The notes under the pieces were generated by a model. That model saw only the letters and a list, made by a program, of their open reading frames with translations, was not told where the DNA came from and searched no databases. A program made the position numbers and the translations under genes. A DNA stretch of 64,000 nt from assembly GCF_018881795.1 (NCBI RefSeq), contig NZ_JACVPQ010000001.1, positions 945,376 through 1,009,375 on the forward strand. Reading direction: 5' to 3'. Of the stretch, positions 9,947 through 19,434 are shown one piece after another. The stretch is from Polynucleobacter sp. MWH-Jannik1A5. GTDB taxonomy: Bacteria; Pseudomonadota; Gammaproteobacteria; Burkholderiales; Burkholderiaceae. How positions within the stretch are numbered: the stretch's first letter is position 1; the number at the start of each line of letters is the position of its first letter.

Positions 9947-11406
9947 TTAGTACTTGCTTCGGTCGCTTGAGCTGCAAAGGTTGTCTTCAACCAGTCGGTT
10001 ACTCGATCAAAACGATAGCGTCTTTGGCGAAGATTGCCCTCCAGATCTATTTCAGAGCCAGCAAAAGCTTTGCCAGCCGCTAATAGGGCGCGACGTTGTT
10101 GAATAGTTTCAATCTGAATCAATCTAGGCAATATCTTCGGTAGCTCCCAGCGAATATCGACGACAACACAGTGCTCATGTTGCAGTTGACCCACTTCGCA
10201 TAACAATAATTCTGCTTTGCTGAAATTAAATTGGTTTGCAATGATGAGTCGATGGCAGAGCAAGAGCCAATCTTCATCCAACTTATGTTCGGCGTGGTGA
10301 TTGAGTGCCTGCTCTGCAAATTGAGCTAACTCAAACCATTCGTTTTTCTTTGGATCTGGGCAACCTTCCAAAATCTTGCTCAGCAAATCTTTTGCTTCTG
10401 GTACGCCTTGTTGATGCGCCTGCCAAACCCAGTAAGAGGCTTGTAGTCCACGAACTTTTTCTTCGGACTTTTCGCGTTTGCGCCAAAGATTAGCGCCTTT
10501 ACGCAACTGTGCTTGCGCATGACCAAGGTCAGCGGCGCGATCAAAACAGCGATCACTTTCTGCCGCGTTGTATCCAGAGAACTGTGGACGTCGATAAATT
10601 TCGCCAAGTGCATACCAAGCATCTCGATCACCATCTTTCGCGGCAAGCTCTAACCAGTGAGCTGCTTTTTTAAGGGAGGCATTGGATTTTGTTTCGGCTG
10701 ACTCAACCCTATCGTCGAGTTGTGCAAGTTTTAAGCCCAAAGTAAGTTTTGCAATCGTTAGGCCAAGTTCAGCTGCTCGAACTAAAGCCTCTTCATTTTG
10801 TTCGTCTAACCAAACCTTCCACAAGGAAGAGAGTGCCTCATTTTTTGGTTGGAGTTTGATGAGCAATTCTTTTGCATTGGATGCGAAAGTTGAGCTTCCT
10901 TCTGCTAGTTCGGCCAAATAATTCCTCGCTAGTTTTTGAAGGCCACCAAAATCTAACCCAGAAATTTTTTCATTAGAAGTAATCCCGCTAGATTTTTTAA
11001 GCCAATCGGATAACTGGGATTGAATTTCTTGATGCTGTGGATTGAGAAGTAAATTCACTAGCTGCCACTTTGCTGCTGAGGCATGCTCTAAATCATGATT
11101 AGATTCAGCAAGCCTCCAAAATGAGTCCCAGCCAAACCCAAATGCAGGAGAGTTGAAGGTTTCAACCAAAGGGATGGAGGCAATTTGTCCTAATGTGTTG
11201 AAAATTTCAGCGCTACTTGAGCTTTGATCTTCAAGTATTTGATTTGCAATGGAAAAGTAGGATTTTTCTAGCCAAATCAAGGCGTTAGATGGTTGAATTG
11301 GGGTTTTATAGGCGCCCGTTAGGTAGGCGTTAGCCAAATTTTGTTGCGCAGATACATCACCCAATCGGGCTGAACTCAGTATTTTTAAGAATTCGCGGCT
11401 TGCCAT
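9943..11406 (-). CDS. Sel1-like repeat (TPR-related) protein of unknown role
   Basis: The product is soluble and helical with repeated Sel1-type units, for example GDVSAQQNLANAYLTGAYK at the N-terminus, LELAAKDGDRDAWYALGEIYRR and CFDRAADLGHAQAQLRKGANLW in the middle. Such repeats make protein-protein scaffolds. The ATG at 11406 (MASREFLKIL) is chosen; the frame is open 32 codons further upstream but that stretch is Phe/Cys-rich and unlike the rest. No signal peptide is seen from the chosen start. Function cannot be assigned. It lies between tatC and the porin, on the opposite strand to both. Confidence 0.8.
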   Translation of the reverse strand: MASREFLKILSSARLGDVSAQQNLANAYLTGAYKTPIQPSNALIWLEKSYFSIANQILEDQSSSSAEIFNTLGQIASIPLVETFNSPAFGFGWDSFWRLAESNHDLEHASAAKWQLVNLLLNPQHQEIQSQLSDWLKKSSGITSNEKISGLDFGGLQKLARNYLAELAEGSSTFASNAKELLIKLQPKNEALSSLWKVWLDEQNEEALVRAAELGLTIAKLTLGLKLAQLDDRVESAETKSNASLKKAAHWLELAAKDGDRDAWYALGEIYRRPQFSGYNAAESDRCFDRAADLGHAQAQLRKGANLWRKREKSEEKVRGLQASYWVWQAHQQGVPEAKDLLSKILEGCPDPKKNEWFELAQFAEQALNHHAEHKLDEDWLLLCHRLIIANQFNFSKAELLLCEVGQLQHEHCVVVDIRWELPKILPRLIQIETIQQRRALLAAGKAFAGSEIDLEGNLRQRRYRFDRVTDWLKTTFAAQATEASTN

Positions 11407-11614
11407 ATGACAATTTTGGCATCTGAGGCCGATAAAAGACAGAAAAGAGAGAGCTTGTTGCCGAGATACAACGAAGAAAGCCAAAAAACTACCTTTTGAC
11501 AAGCAAAAAGAGCTCCTAAATACCCTGACCCCCAGTCTAGTAGGGCAAAAGAAGCAAAATTCATAGGTCCCAGTTTTATTTGGGCATTACTTTTAATTTT
11601 TGGAGATTTAAAGA

Positions 11615-12859
11615 ATGAAAAAATCGCTATTCGCTCTCGCAGCTACAACAGCATTTGCTGGTGCAGCTCAAGCTCAATCAAGCGTAACCGTATATGGCCT
11701 GTTGGACATGGGTTATGTTGGTTACAACACACGTGTTGCAAACGGCACAGCTGTTAACAAAACAACAGGTAACGCATTCTCAGCTTCTGGTGAGTCCACA
11801 TCACGTTTAGGCTTCAAAGGTACTGAAGACTTAGGTGGTGGTACTTCTGCATTCTTTACTGTTGAACTTGGTTTGAACCCTAACGGCGCGCAAAACGTTA
11901 ACACTGGCGCTACACAAAACCGTCAAACTTTTGTTGGTTTGAAAAAGAATGGTATTGGCCAATTCGCATTGGGTACTCAGTACACAATCGTTCACAACGC
12001 TGTTGCAGCTACTGACCCAGGTCAAGCTAATAACATCGCTGGTAACCTTGTTTACCCTGCAATTACTGAAGGCACTGGCTCTACAGAGAACTCAACTGGT
12101 GCAGCTTACACAGTTCGTACAAATAACCAACTGTCTTTGAATAGCGCTACTTTTGCTGGCTTCCAAGCAAATGCTATGTTGGTAATGAACAACAAGAATC
12201 AAAATCAAACCATCGCCGTATCTGGAGTTACCTCTACAACAACCGGCGGTTTAAACAACCAAAACGGTTGGGGCTTGGGTTTGAATTACACATTCCAAAA
12301 GTTCTATGCAACTGCTAACTACCAAGCTTTGACCTCAAAGCAGTCTACACAGACATACGTATCTACCGGTACTACACTTGCTACTGAACTCCCTGTTGGC
12401 GCTCCTGCAGCTGGCTATGCAGGCGGTGCATCCACTCCTGGTACTAACGTACAAGATAACCAGTGGTATGTTGCTGCTACTTATGACTTCGGTATTTTGA
12501 AGGCATATGCTCAGTACATCAACCGCAAGATCTCTGCACAACAAGATAATTCTTATTATTTGAGCCGTTCTGCAGAGCAGATTGGTGTACGTAGCTACAT
12601 CACTCCAACTGTTGAAGCTTGGGCATCTGGTGGTTTGGGACGTTACACTGGTTTTGGTTCCAATGCAGCTAACTTGACAGCGTGGCAGATTGGTTCTAAT
12701 TACTGGTTGAGCAAGCGTACTAACTTGTATGCTATCTACGGCCAAACAGGTACTTCAAACGTATCAACTCCTAACTACATGACTGGTTCTGCGGCTAACG
12801 TAAATCCAATTTCTACAAACGTAAGCAACTACGCAATTGGCGTGCGTCACACTTTCTAA
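11615..12859 (+). CDS. General outer-membrane porin, Burkholderiales type
   Basis: This is a trimeric beta-barrel porin for passive diffusion of small solutes. The signal peptide MKKSLFALAATTAFAGAAQA ends at AQA, and the mature protein starts QSSVTVYGLLDMGY, typical of the Gram-negative porin family. RLGFKGTEDLGGG is a classical motif, and the C-terminus GVRHTF ends in the Phe recognised by the BAM complex. The RBS is GGAG, and codon use is strongly biased (GGT, GCA, AAC), suggesting high expression. A strong terminator follows. Confidence 0.95.
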   Translation: MKKSLFALAATTAFAGAAQAQSSVTVYGLLDMGYVGYNTRVANGTAVNKTTGNAFSASGESTSRLGFKGTEDLGGGTSAFFTVELGLNPNGAQNVNTGATQNRQTFVGLKKNGIGQFALGTQYTIVHNAVAATDPGQANNIAGNLVYPAITEGTGSTENSTGAAYTVRTNNQLSLNSATFAGFQANAMLVMNNKNQNQTIAVSGVTSTTTGGLNNQNGWGLGLNYTFQKFYATANYQALTSKQSTQTYVSTGTTLATELPVGAPAAGYAGGASTPGTNVQDNQWYVAATYDFGILKAYAQYINRKISAQQDNSYYLSRSAEQIGVRSYITPTVEAWASGGLGRYTGFGSNAANLTAWQIGSNYWLSKRTNLYAIYGQTGTSNVSTPNYMTGSAANVNPISTNVSNYAIGVRHTF

Positions 12860-12911
12860 TTTGAAGCTAGCGTAAGCTAGTTAGAATTAGTTGTAGATTG
12901 GGTAGCAAATC

Positions 12912-12942
12912 AACCCACCATGTATTCATGGTGGGTTTTTTT
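12912..12942 (+). terminator. Rho-independent terminator after the porin
   Basis: An 11-bp perfect stem (12912-12922 with 12927-12937) closes a TATT loop and runs into a T-rich tract. It is located 53 bases after the porin stop and 51 bases before the next gene, so it should separate porin transcription from the glycosyltransferase gene. Confidence 0.9.
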
Positions 12943-12992
12943 CTTTTATAGTCCTCTGGGGAATAATTGAGGTCCTCGATTAAGATAGTTAA

Positions 12993-15074
12993 ATGACTTC
13001 GCATTTAGCCTGTTTACTTCAAAAAGCAGTACAAGATATTCAGGCTAACGATTTAGCCTCTGCAAAATTGCATTTGAGTGAAATATTAAAAGCCGAAAAG
13101 AGTCAGCCTGATGCATTACGCCTTCTGGGCGTGGTTGCAGCCCTCCACAAGGATTGGGATCAAGCATTAGGATGGGTTGATTTGGCTCTAAAAGCCAGCC
13201 CCCAGAATGGCATTGCCCATAGTAATCGCGGAAATATTCTTATTGAATTAGGGCGCCAAGAGGAAGCGCTCAGCTCTTATAAAAAAGCAATTGATTTAGA
13301 GCCGCTATACGCTGAGGCCTATTGCAATCAGGGCAATACGCTTCAAGCATTAGGTCGTTATCAAGAAGCATTGGTCTCCTACGAAAAAGCGGTGGAGTTA
13401 GATCCAAACTATGCCCAGGCTTTTTACGGTGTTGCGCGCCTTTTCAGTTTGAGAATGCAATTAGAAAACGCACTCGGATGTTGTGATCAAGCCTTAAGGA
13501 TTAATCCAGGCTATGAAGCCGCCCAATTATTAAGGGCAAATATTTTTTCTCAAGTAAAAGACTATCGAAATGCACTCGATGCATATGATCAAGTTTTGCT
13601 TATTAATGCTAAATCTGCCGAAGCATGGATTGCTAAAGGGCATATTTATTCCGAAATGAAGGAATTTTTAGAGGCAAGAGTAGCGTTTATCAGGGCGTTT
13701 TCCATTCAACCGGACGCGGAATTTTTGTTCGGTACCATGATTCAAAATGAGCTGCAAATGTGTGTGTGGGACTCCCTTGACCAAAAGAGAGAGCAGCTTG
13801 TTCAGGAGATCCAGGCTGGTCACAAGATAGCTACCCCGTATAACCTAATTTCTTTTTTGGATGATAGGGCATTAATTAAGCGCTCCATTGAGATATATAC
13901 ACGAGCCTTACAGGGCGATATTCAGCGAGAACAACAAAAAATTCTAGGCCCAAAGAAAAAAATTCGACTGGGCTATTTTTCGGCTGATTTTCATAATCAT
14001 CCAACAGCCCACTTAATTGCTGAGTTATTTGAATGTCATGATAAGGAGCAATTTGAGCTAATTGCATTTGTTTTTGGAAGGAATATTCCGGATGCAATGC
14101 GATCAAGATTAAAAAGTGCATTCGATCATTTTATTGATCTGAATGGCATGACTGATGTAGAGGCGGCAACCTTATCGCGCGAGATGCAGATTGATATTGC
14201 AATTGATCTTAAAGGGTTAACAGAAGAAAGCCGCCCTAAAATCTTTATGCATGGCGCAGCCCCAATACAAATTTCATATCTGGCCTTTCCCGGAACAATG
14301 GGTAACTCGTGCTATGACTATATTGTTGCTGATCGTGTCGTCATTCCCGAGGAATATAAGGATGGAATGGTAGAAAAGATTATTTATATGCCAAATAGCT
14401 ATCAAGTGAACGATAGAAACCGGCATATATCAACTACCATTAAAACTAGAGAAGAGCTTGGGTTGCCGTCTTCAGGATTTATATTTTGTTGCTTTAATAA
14501 TAATTACAAAATCACACCATTTGTAATGGATGGATGGGTGAGAATATTAAGAGCTGTTGAGGGCAGTGTTCTATGGCTATATCAAGATAATCCATACGCC
14601 GTGAACAATTTAAGGTTAGAGGCTGAAAAGCGCGGCTTAGATACAAATCGTTTAATTTTTGCAAATCGAGTAGAGTTATCCGATCATTTGGCTAGATATA
14701 AGGTGGCTGATTTATTTCTAGATACAACCCCTTGCAATGCTCATACGACAGCTAGCGATGCTCTTTGGGCTGGCTTGCCGGTGTTGACGCTAATTGGGGA
14801 ATCTTTTGGGGCTCGGGTGGCTGCGAGTTTATTGCATGCGATTGACCTCCCGGATTTGGTGGTTAATACACAAGAGGAATACGAGAAGTTCGCAATAGAG
14901 TTGGCTAATAACCCAGCCCAATTGAGTGAAATCAAATTACGTTTACAGAAAAATATCCTGACAAAGCCCCTCTTTGATACGCCGTTATTTACTAAGCATC
15001 TTGAGAAAGGTTTTTTGGAGGCATATCAACTTCATCAGGCAGGAAAACCTATTGATCATATTTACGTAAATTAA
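12993..15074 (+). CDS. TPR protein with O-GlcNAc-transferase-like (GT41/SPINDLY) domain
   Basis: The N-terminal part (about residues 1-270) is a series of 34-residue TPR units (LGRQEEALSSYKKAIDLEP and similar). Residues from about 315 to the end match the GT41 catalytic region, starting KIRLGYFSADFHNHPTAHL and ending with DTTPCNAHTTASDALWAGLPV. GT41 enzymes transfer a sugar from a nucleotide sugar to Ser/Thr or Asn of proteins; the TPRs select the acceptor. The NHPTAH and HTT motifs that contact the donor are intact. Donor and target are unknown; the adjacent porin is only a neighbour. It has a paralogue at 29088 and overlaps the convergent 15071 gene by 4 bases. Confidence 0.88.
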   Translation: MTSHLACLLQKAVQDIQANDLASAKLHLSEILKAEKSQPDALRLLGVVAALHKDWDQALGWVDLALKASPQNGIAHSNRGNILIELGRQEEALSSYKKAIDLEPLYAEAYCNQGNTLQALGRYQEALVSYEKAVELDPNYAQAFYGVARLFSLRMQLENALGCCDQALRINPGYEAAQLLRANIFSQVKDYRNALDAYDQVLLINAKSAEAWIAKGHIYSEMKEFLEARVAFIRAFSIQPDAEFLFGTMIQNELQMCVWDSLDQKREQLVQEIQAGHKIATPYNLISFLDDRALIKRSIEIYTRALQGDIQREQQKILGPKKKIRLGYFSADFHNHPTAHLIAELFECHDKEQFELIAFVFGRNIPDAMRSRLKSAFDHFIDLNGMTDVEAATLSREMQIDIAIDLKGLTEESRPKIFMHGAAPIQISYLAFPGTMGNSCYDYIVADRVVIPEEYKDGMVEKIIYMPNSYQVNDRNRHISTTIKTREELGLPSSGFIFCCFNNNYKITPFVMDGWVRILRAVEGSVLWLYQDNPYAVNNLRLEAEKRGLDTNRLIFANRVELSDHLARYKVADLFLDTTPCNAHTTASDALWAGLPVLTLIGESFGARVAASLLHAIDLPDLVVNTQEEYEKFAIELANNPAQLSEIKLRLQKNILTKPLFDTPLFTKHLEKGFLEAYQLHQAGKPIDHIYVN

Positions 15075-16777
15075 ATTGCCGTCCGATTTAATGCTGCAAG
15101 ATCCGCCAACTCACTTTTGACCTTGGCGATAACACTTTGCCAATCTCCAGGTAAGGGTTGATTGAAGATTTTGGCACTAGGGTACCAGTGTGTTTTTTCT
15201 TGTTGAATGAGCCAGCGCCAGCAAGTATCAAAACGGTTCAGAATCCACACTGGCTTTCCGAGTGCGCCAGCCAAATGGGCAGTTGAGGTATCCACTGATA
15301 TAACAAGATCGAGATTTTCTACTAAAGCGGCAGTGTCTTCAAAAGTATTGAGCTCAGAGGTAAAAATGGACAGATTATTTTTTGGCCATAATGTTGAGTA
15401 GTATTCTAGAAGTTCCGACTCCGCAGGCTCACCTTTTTGTAGATTGAAGAAATGAACGCCTGGAACATCATTTAGCATCGCAATATCTGAAAGCTGAATA
15501 TTACGTCGTTCGTACCATGACTCAGTTTTTTCAGGTCTAAATCCACCATTCCATACTAGCCCCACTTTTAACCCTTTTATATTGCAAAGCCTATTTGCCC
15601 ACATTAACTTTTTATCTGGATTGCTTCTCAAATAGGGTATCTGAATCTGCGGCTTTATGTTGGATTGCTGAAATAAAAGAGGAAGACTTAAAAGCGGAAT
15701 TTGAGCATCAAAATTATTTTTTTGGATTTGATCTATTGAAGTAATATTTTCGATAGCCCGCATTGATTGCAGCAAGCCAATTAATTGTGGTTGCGTTGCC
15801 AATGTAATTTTGGCGCCTAAGTTTTTAAGAGGTATAACGTATCGGCTAAATTGAATGCTATCCCCAAGACCTTGCTCCGACCATACTAAGATATCTTTGC
15901 CGCTAACACCATTTATATCTAAGAGCGGTGGAATTTCACTGAATAGTTTCTTTGGCGCATTTTCCCTGAGCCAGCGATACTCATAATTTGCCCATCCATT
16001 GATAAAGTCACCTTGTATCAATTGAAGAAGTGAAAGGTTGTAGAGTGTATCTGGATCATTGGCTTTTATGGCTAGCGCTTTCTGAAATGCCGACATTGCC
16101 TGATCATATTTTCCAAGAACTATAAGCGTATTAGCCACATTGCAATGCGCTTCATGATAGCGATGGTCAAGTTTTATAGCCTTCTCATAACAATCTACCG
16201 CCTGTTGCTGTCTATCCATTGCATCTAGTGTTACGCCTTTATTAAGCCATACGCTAGGATCCAAGGGGTTGTTTGCGATAGCAAGATCTAGGCAATCAAG
16301 TGATTTTTGGTACTTGCCAAGATTTTTTAAAGCTGCCCCCCAGTTAGCCTGTAGCTCAAAAGAGTTTGGATTAATCAGGCTTGCTTGTTCAAAGTATTGC
16401 GCCGCCTCATTAAATTGAAATAGCTGTGCGTGTGCCAAGCCAAGATTGTGTAAAACCTCAAAAAAAGAGGGGGTTGTCTCGAGTACTGATTTATAAAGCT
16501 GGATTGCCTTCTGGTGAGCGCCATGCTTTAAGTAGAGATCAGCGAGGTTAAATTTGAGGGAGGGGCTGCAACTCAGGATACTCATGGCATCAAGGAGCAA
16601 CTTCATGGCGCTCTCATCATCTCCTTCATGCTCGTAAATGAGCGCCAAATACTCGATTACCTCCTGATTGTTTGGTGTCTCCGCTATCATTTCGCTCAGG
16701 AGTGCTTTAGCAGATTCAATTTCTCCCTGTTTAAGCCAATTTTGAATTAGCTGTATGTGCCTGGAGGGGTCATTCAT
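15071..16777 (-). CDS. TPR protein with GT9-like glycosyltransferase C-terminal domain
   Basis: Residues 1-270 are TPR repeats (HQKAIQLYKSVLETTPSF, NEAAQYFEQASLINPNSF and others). The C-terminal 300 residues resemble the GT-B fold of ADP-heptose-type family 9 transferases. Motifs are LVWSEQGLGDSIQFSRY, LQKGEPAESEL and SVDTSTAHLAGALGKPVW, the last being the typical GT9-like nucleotide-sugar site. It is a paralogue of 26093. The convergent partner at 12993 carries TPR plus a GT41 domain, so both known TPR-transferase types lie tail to tail here. Sugar and acceptor are not predictable. Confidence 0.85.
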   Translation of the reverse strand: MNDPSRHIQLIQNWLKQGEIESAKALLSEMIAETPNNQEVIEYLALIYEHEGDDESAMKLLLDAMSILSCSPSLKFNLADLYLKHGAHQKAIQLYKSVLETTPSFFEVLHNLGLAHAQLFQFNEAAQYFEQASLINPNSFELQANWGAALKNLGKYQKSLDCLDLAIANNPLDPSVWLNKGVTLDAMDRQQQAVDCYEKAIKLDHRYHEAHCNVANTLIVLGKYDQAMSAFQKALAIKANDPDTLYNLSLLQLIQGDFINGWANYEYRWLRENAPKKLFSEIPPLLDINGVSGKDILVWSEQGLGDSIQFSRYVIPLKNLGAKITLATQPQLIGLLQSMRAIENITSIDQIQKNNFDAQIPLLSLPLLFQQSNIKPQIQIPYLRSNPDKKLMWANRLCNIKGLKVGLVWNGGFRPEKTESWYERRNIQLSDIAMLNDVPGVHFFNLQKGEPAESELLEYYSTLWPKNNLSIFTSELNTFEDTAALVENLDLVISVDTSTAHLAGALGKPVWILNRFDTCWRWLIQQEKTHWYPSAKIFNQPLPGDWQSVIAKVKSELADLAALNRTAI

Positions 16778-16982
16778 ATTGTGGAAAGCGGCCCAAGTAA
16801 TTGTGATGGAGATTGAGGACGATATTCAAGAAATAGCTTTAACTTTTGCTTTAGGTAAGTAAAAACCCCTATTATTGCGTATAGTCAGAATTTTAAATAT
16901 ACAGACTCAATGTATAGTCTAAATATATCAAGATATAAATGATAAATTTATTATCCCTTTCAATATAAAAGAGAGACTACTA

Positions 16983-17903
16983 ATGAAAAATAAACAAATT
17001 GCCACTTTCTTTGCGGCTAGTGCTTTAGTTTTTGGATTTGGCGCAATTGGTGCCGCCCAGGCTGCTAGTGCCACCATGGATAAGATTAAGTCTAGCGGCG
17101 CAGTCACTATGGGCGTGCGTGAATCTTCTATTCCTATGTCCTATACCACTGGTGATAGCCGATTCGATGGCTATCATGTAGAAATCTGCCGCATGATTTT
17201 GGGAGATATCAAGGATAAGCTGGGTATGAGCACATTGCGCATCAATTATCAGCCGGTGACTTCGCAAAATCGTGTGCCATTGGTGCAAAACGGTACAGTG
17301 GATATTGAGTGCGGCACAACCACCAACAATACTGCTCGCGCAAAAGACGTTGGTTTTGCCAACACTCTGTACGTTGAAGAAGTGCGCATTGCAGTTAAGG
17401 CCAATTCAGGCATTACATCTATCTCTCAGTTGGCAGGTAAAAAGGTTGCTACAACTACTGGAACTACCTCCGTTCAGCTCTTGCGTAAGCATGAAAAAGC
17501 AAACGGCGTGAACTTTGATGAAGTATTTGGTAAAGATCATGCAGATAGCTTCTTGCTGTTGGAGTCAGGCCGTGCAGATGCTTTCGTAATGGATGGCTCA
17601 ATTTTGGCGGGTAATATTGCTAACTCTAAGAATCCAAAAGATTTCAAAATTGTTGGCGAAGTGCTTGCTACTGAACCAATCGCCATCATGGTTCCGAAGA
17701 ATGACCCTGAGTTCAAGGCTGCCGTGAATGCTGCTATTGCGAAGATTGTTGCTAATGGCAAGATGCCTGGACTTTGGAATAAGTGGTTCTTGTCACCAAT
17801 TCCACCAAAAAATATCGTAGTAGGTCTTGAGCTATCCCCAGCCACTAAAAATGCTTGGGCCAACCTCAACGACAAGCCTGCGGAAGACTACAACAAGAAG
17901 TAA
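16983..17903 (+). CDS. gltI: Glutamate/aspartate ABC transporter substrate-binding protein
   Basis: This periplasmic family 3 solute-binding protein delivers glutamate or aspartate to the GltJK permease. The signal peptide ends in AAQA at about residue 28. GVRESSIPMSY near the N-terminus, VDIECGTTTNN and GKKVATTTGTTSVQLL match GltI rather than His or Gln binding proteins. The upstream gap (16778-16982) is AT-rich and contains an AGACT/AGTCT inverted repeat at 16903-16920, a possible regulator site. First gene of gltIJKL. Confidence 0.93.
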   Translation: MKNKQIATFFAASALVFGFGAIGAAQAASATMDKIKSSGAVTMGVRESSIPMSYTTGDSRFDGYHVEICRMILGDIKDKLGMSTLRINYQPVTSQNRVPLVQNGTVDIECGTTTNNTARAKDVGFANTLYVEEVRIAVKANSGITSISQLAGKKVATTTGTTSVQLLRKHEKANGVNFDEVFGKDHADSFLLLESGRADAFVMDGSILAGNIANSKNPKDFKIVGEVLATEPIAIMVPKNDPEFKAAVNAAIAKIVANGKMPGLWNKWFLSPIPPKNIVVGLELSPATKNAWANLNDKPAEDYNKK

Positions 17904-17926
17904 TTTAATAAAAATAAGTTTCTTAT

Positions 17927-18718
17927 ATGGCATTAGATTTAGGTGTTTTTTGTAAAAGCACCTTAGATGGAGAAGTAGTTGAACACTGCTTCTCCTCTAT
18001 CTTTGGACTTGCTCAAAATGCGGATCCCAGTTATCTAGACTGGCTGATGAAGGCCTGGGGCTGGACGCTGGCTGTTGCAGGTCTAGGACTTACGATTGCT
18101 TTGATTTTGGGTGCCGTTATGGGTACGCTAAGAACGCTACCTGATAACGGAAGAGTGAGCAGGGTATTGGTCAGACTCTCAACCGCCTGGGTTGAACTGT
18201 TCCGAAACATTCCTGTCTTGGTTCAGGTATTTCTTTGGTACCACGTTATTCCCGCTTTTGTTCTTCCCTTAAAAGCGCTTCCTTCGTATTGGCTCGTCAG
18301 CATTGCTTTAGGATTTTTTACATCTGCACGAATTGCAGAGCAGGTGCGTGCTGGTATTCAGTCTTTACCAAGTGGTCAAAGAGCTGCGGCAACCGCACTT
18401 GGACTAACAACGCCTCAAGCTTATCGATATGTCATCTTGCCTATGGCATTGCGTATCGTTATTCCTCCGCTGACCTCGGAGAGTATGAATGTGATTAAAA
18501 ATTCATCCGTTGCATTTGCGGTGTCCGTTCCCGAACTCACTTTATTTGCTATGCAAGCCCAAGAGGAAACCTCTCATGGCGTTGAGATTTATTTAGCAGT
18601 GACTGCGCTGTATGCCTTATCTGCTTTTGCAGTCAATCGAGTGATGACGTTGATTGAAAAAAGAAGCCGAATTCCAGGGTTCTCCGCCGCATCCAATGAT
18701 GCAAGTCTGGCTCATTAA
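17927..18718 (+). CDS. gltJ: Glutamate/aspartate ABC transporter permease
   Basis: An inner-membrane permease of the His/Glu/Gln/Arg/opine three-TM family. Membrane segments occupy most of residues 45-240, and the EAA-like loop reads SGQRAAATALGLTTPQAYRYVILP. The first 30 residues form a hydrophilic N-terminus with a Cys pair typical of GltJ. It lies 23 bases after gltI and 11 before gltK, and pairs with GltK as a heterodimeric channel. Confidence 0.93.
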   Translation: MALDLGVFCKSTLDGEVVEHCFSSIFGLAQNADPSYLDWLMKAWGWTLAVAGLGLTIALILGAVMGTLRTLPDNGRVSRVLVRLSTAWVELFRNIPVLVQVFLWYHVIPAFVLPLKALPSYWLVSIALGFFTSARIAEQVRAGIQSLPSGQRAAATALGLTTPQAYRYVILPMALRIVIPPLTSESMNVIKNSSVAFAVSVPELTLFAMQAQEETSHGVEIYLAVTALYALSAFAVNRVMTLIEKRSRIPGFSAASNDASLAH

Positions 18719-18729
18719 ATGGTGATGAT

Positions 18730-19398
18730 ATGTTGAGCTTAGATCTAAGTTTTTACAATTGGGAGCTGTTTACAAATTACATTCTGAAAGGTTTGTTATT
18801 TAGCGTACAGCTGACAGTCATTGCCACTATTGGTGGCATCGTAGTGGGTACTTTTTTAGCGCTGATGAGGCTTTCCGGTAAGCCGTTTTTAGTTTATCCC
18901 GCTACTTTTTACATCAACACAATGCGCTCCATTCCATTGGTCATGGTGATCCTTTGGTTCTTCTTGTTGATTCCGATGTTGATCGGTAGGCCCATTGGAG
19001 CAGATTTATCTGCAACGATTACCTTCATTGCATTTGAAGCAGCTTTCTTTTCAGAGATTGTCAGGGCGGGTATTCAGTCGGTGCCTAAGGGTCAGATGTA
19101 TGCAGGCGAAGCCTTAGGAATGACCTATGGACAAAACATGCGTCTGGTAGTTTTACCGCAAGCATTTAGAAACATGATCCCTGTTTTTATGACGCAGACC
19201 ATCATCTTGTTTCAAGATACGTCCTTGGTCTACGCGATTGGAGCCTATGATTTATTAAAAGGTTTTGAGATTGCAGGTAAAAATTATGGTCGTCCAATAG
19301 AAACCTATATTTTGGCTGCCGCTACCTATTTCATCATCTGCTTCTCTCTATCTAAAGCAGTACGCGCTATACAGGCAAAAGTTGCCATTATTCGTTAA
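18730..19398 (+). CDS. gltK: Glutamate/aspartate ABC transporter permease
   Basis: The second permease subunit, 222 residues, with a similar fold to GltJ. YILKGLLFSVQLTVIATIGG starts the membrane domain and the coupling loop is PKGQMYAGEALGMTYGQNMRLVVLPQAF. NTMRSIPLVMVILWFF is the typical second helix. It is followed by the ATPase gene after 36 bases. Confidence 0.93.
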   Translation: MLSLDLSFYNWELFTNYILKGLLFSVQLTVIATIGGIVVGTFLALMRLSGKPFLVYPATFYINTMRSIPLVMVILWFFLLIPMLIGRPIGADLSATITFIAFEAAFFSEIVRAGIQSVPKGQMYAGEALGMTYGQNMRLVVLPQAFRNMIPVFMTQTIILFQDTSLVYAIGAYDLLKGFEIAGKNYGRPIETYILAAATYFIICFSLSKAVRAIQAKVAIIR

Positions 19399-19434
19399 TT
19401 ATTTTTTTGATCGCTACACACTACATAGACCATC

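Noticed and set aside
12335..12745. 136-codon minus-strand frame inside the porin
   Set aside because: The strongly biased porin codons leave the opposite strand free of stops; the product has no recognisable features.
16778..16982. Riboswitch or attenuator upstream of gltI
   Set aside because: Only a short AGACT/AGTCT inverted repeat is seen; no known riboswitch core or terminator stem with T-run is present.
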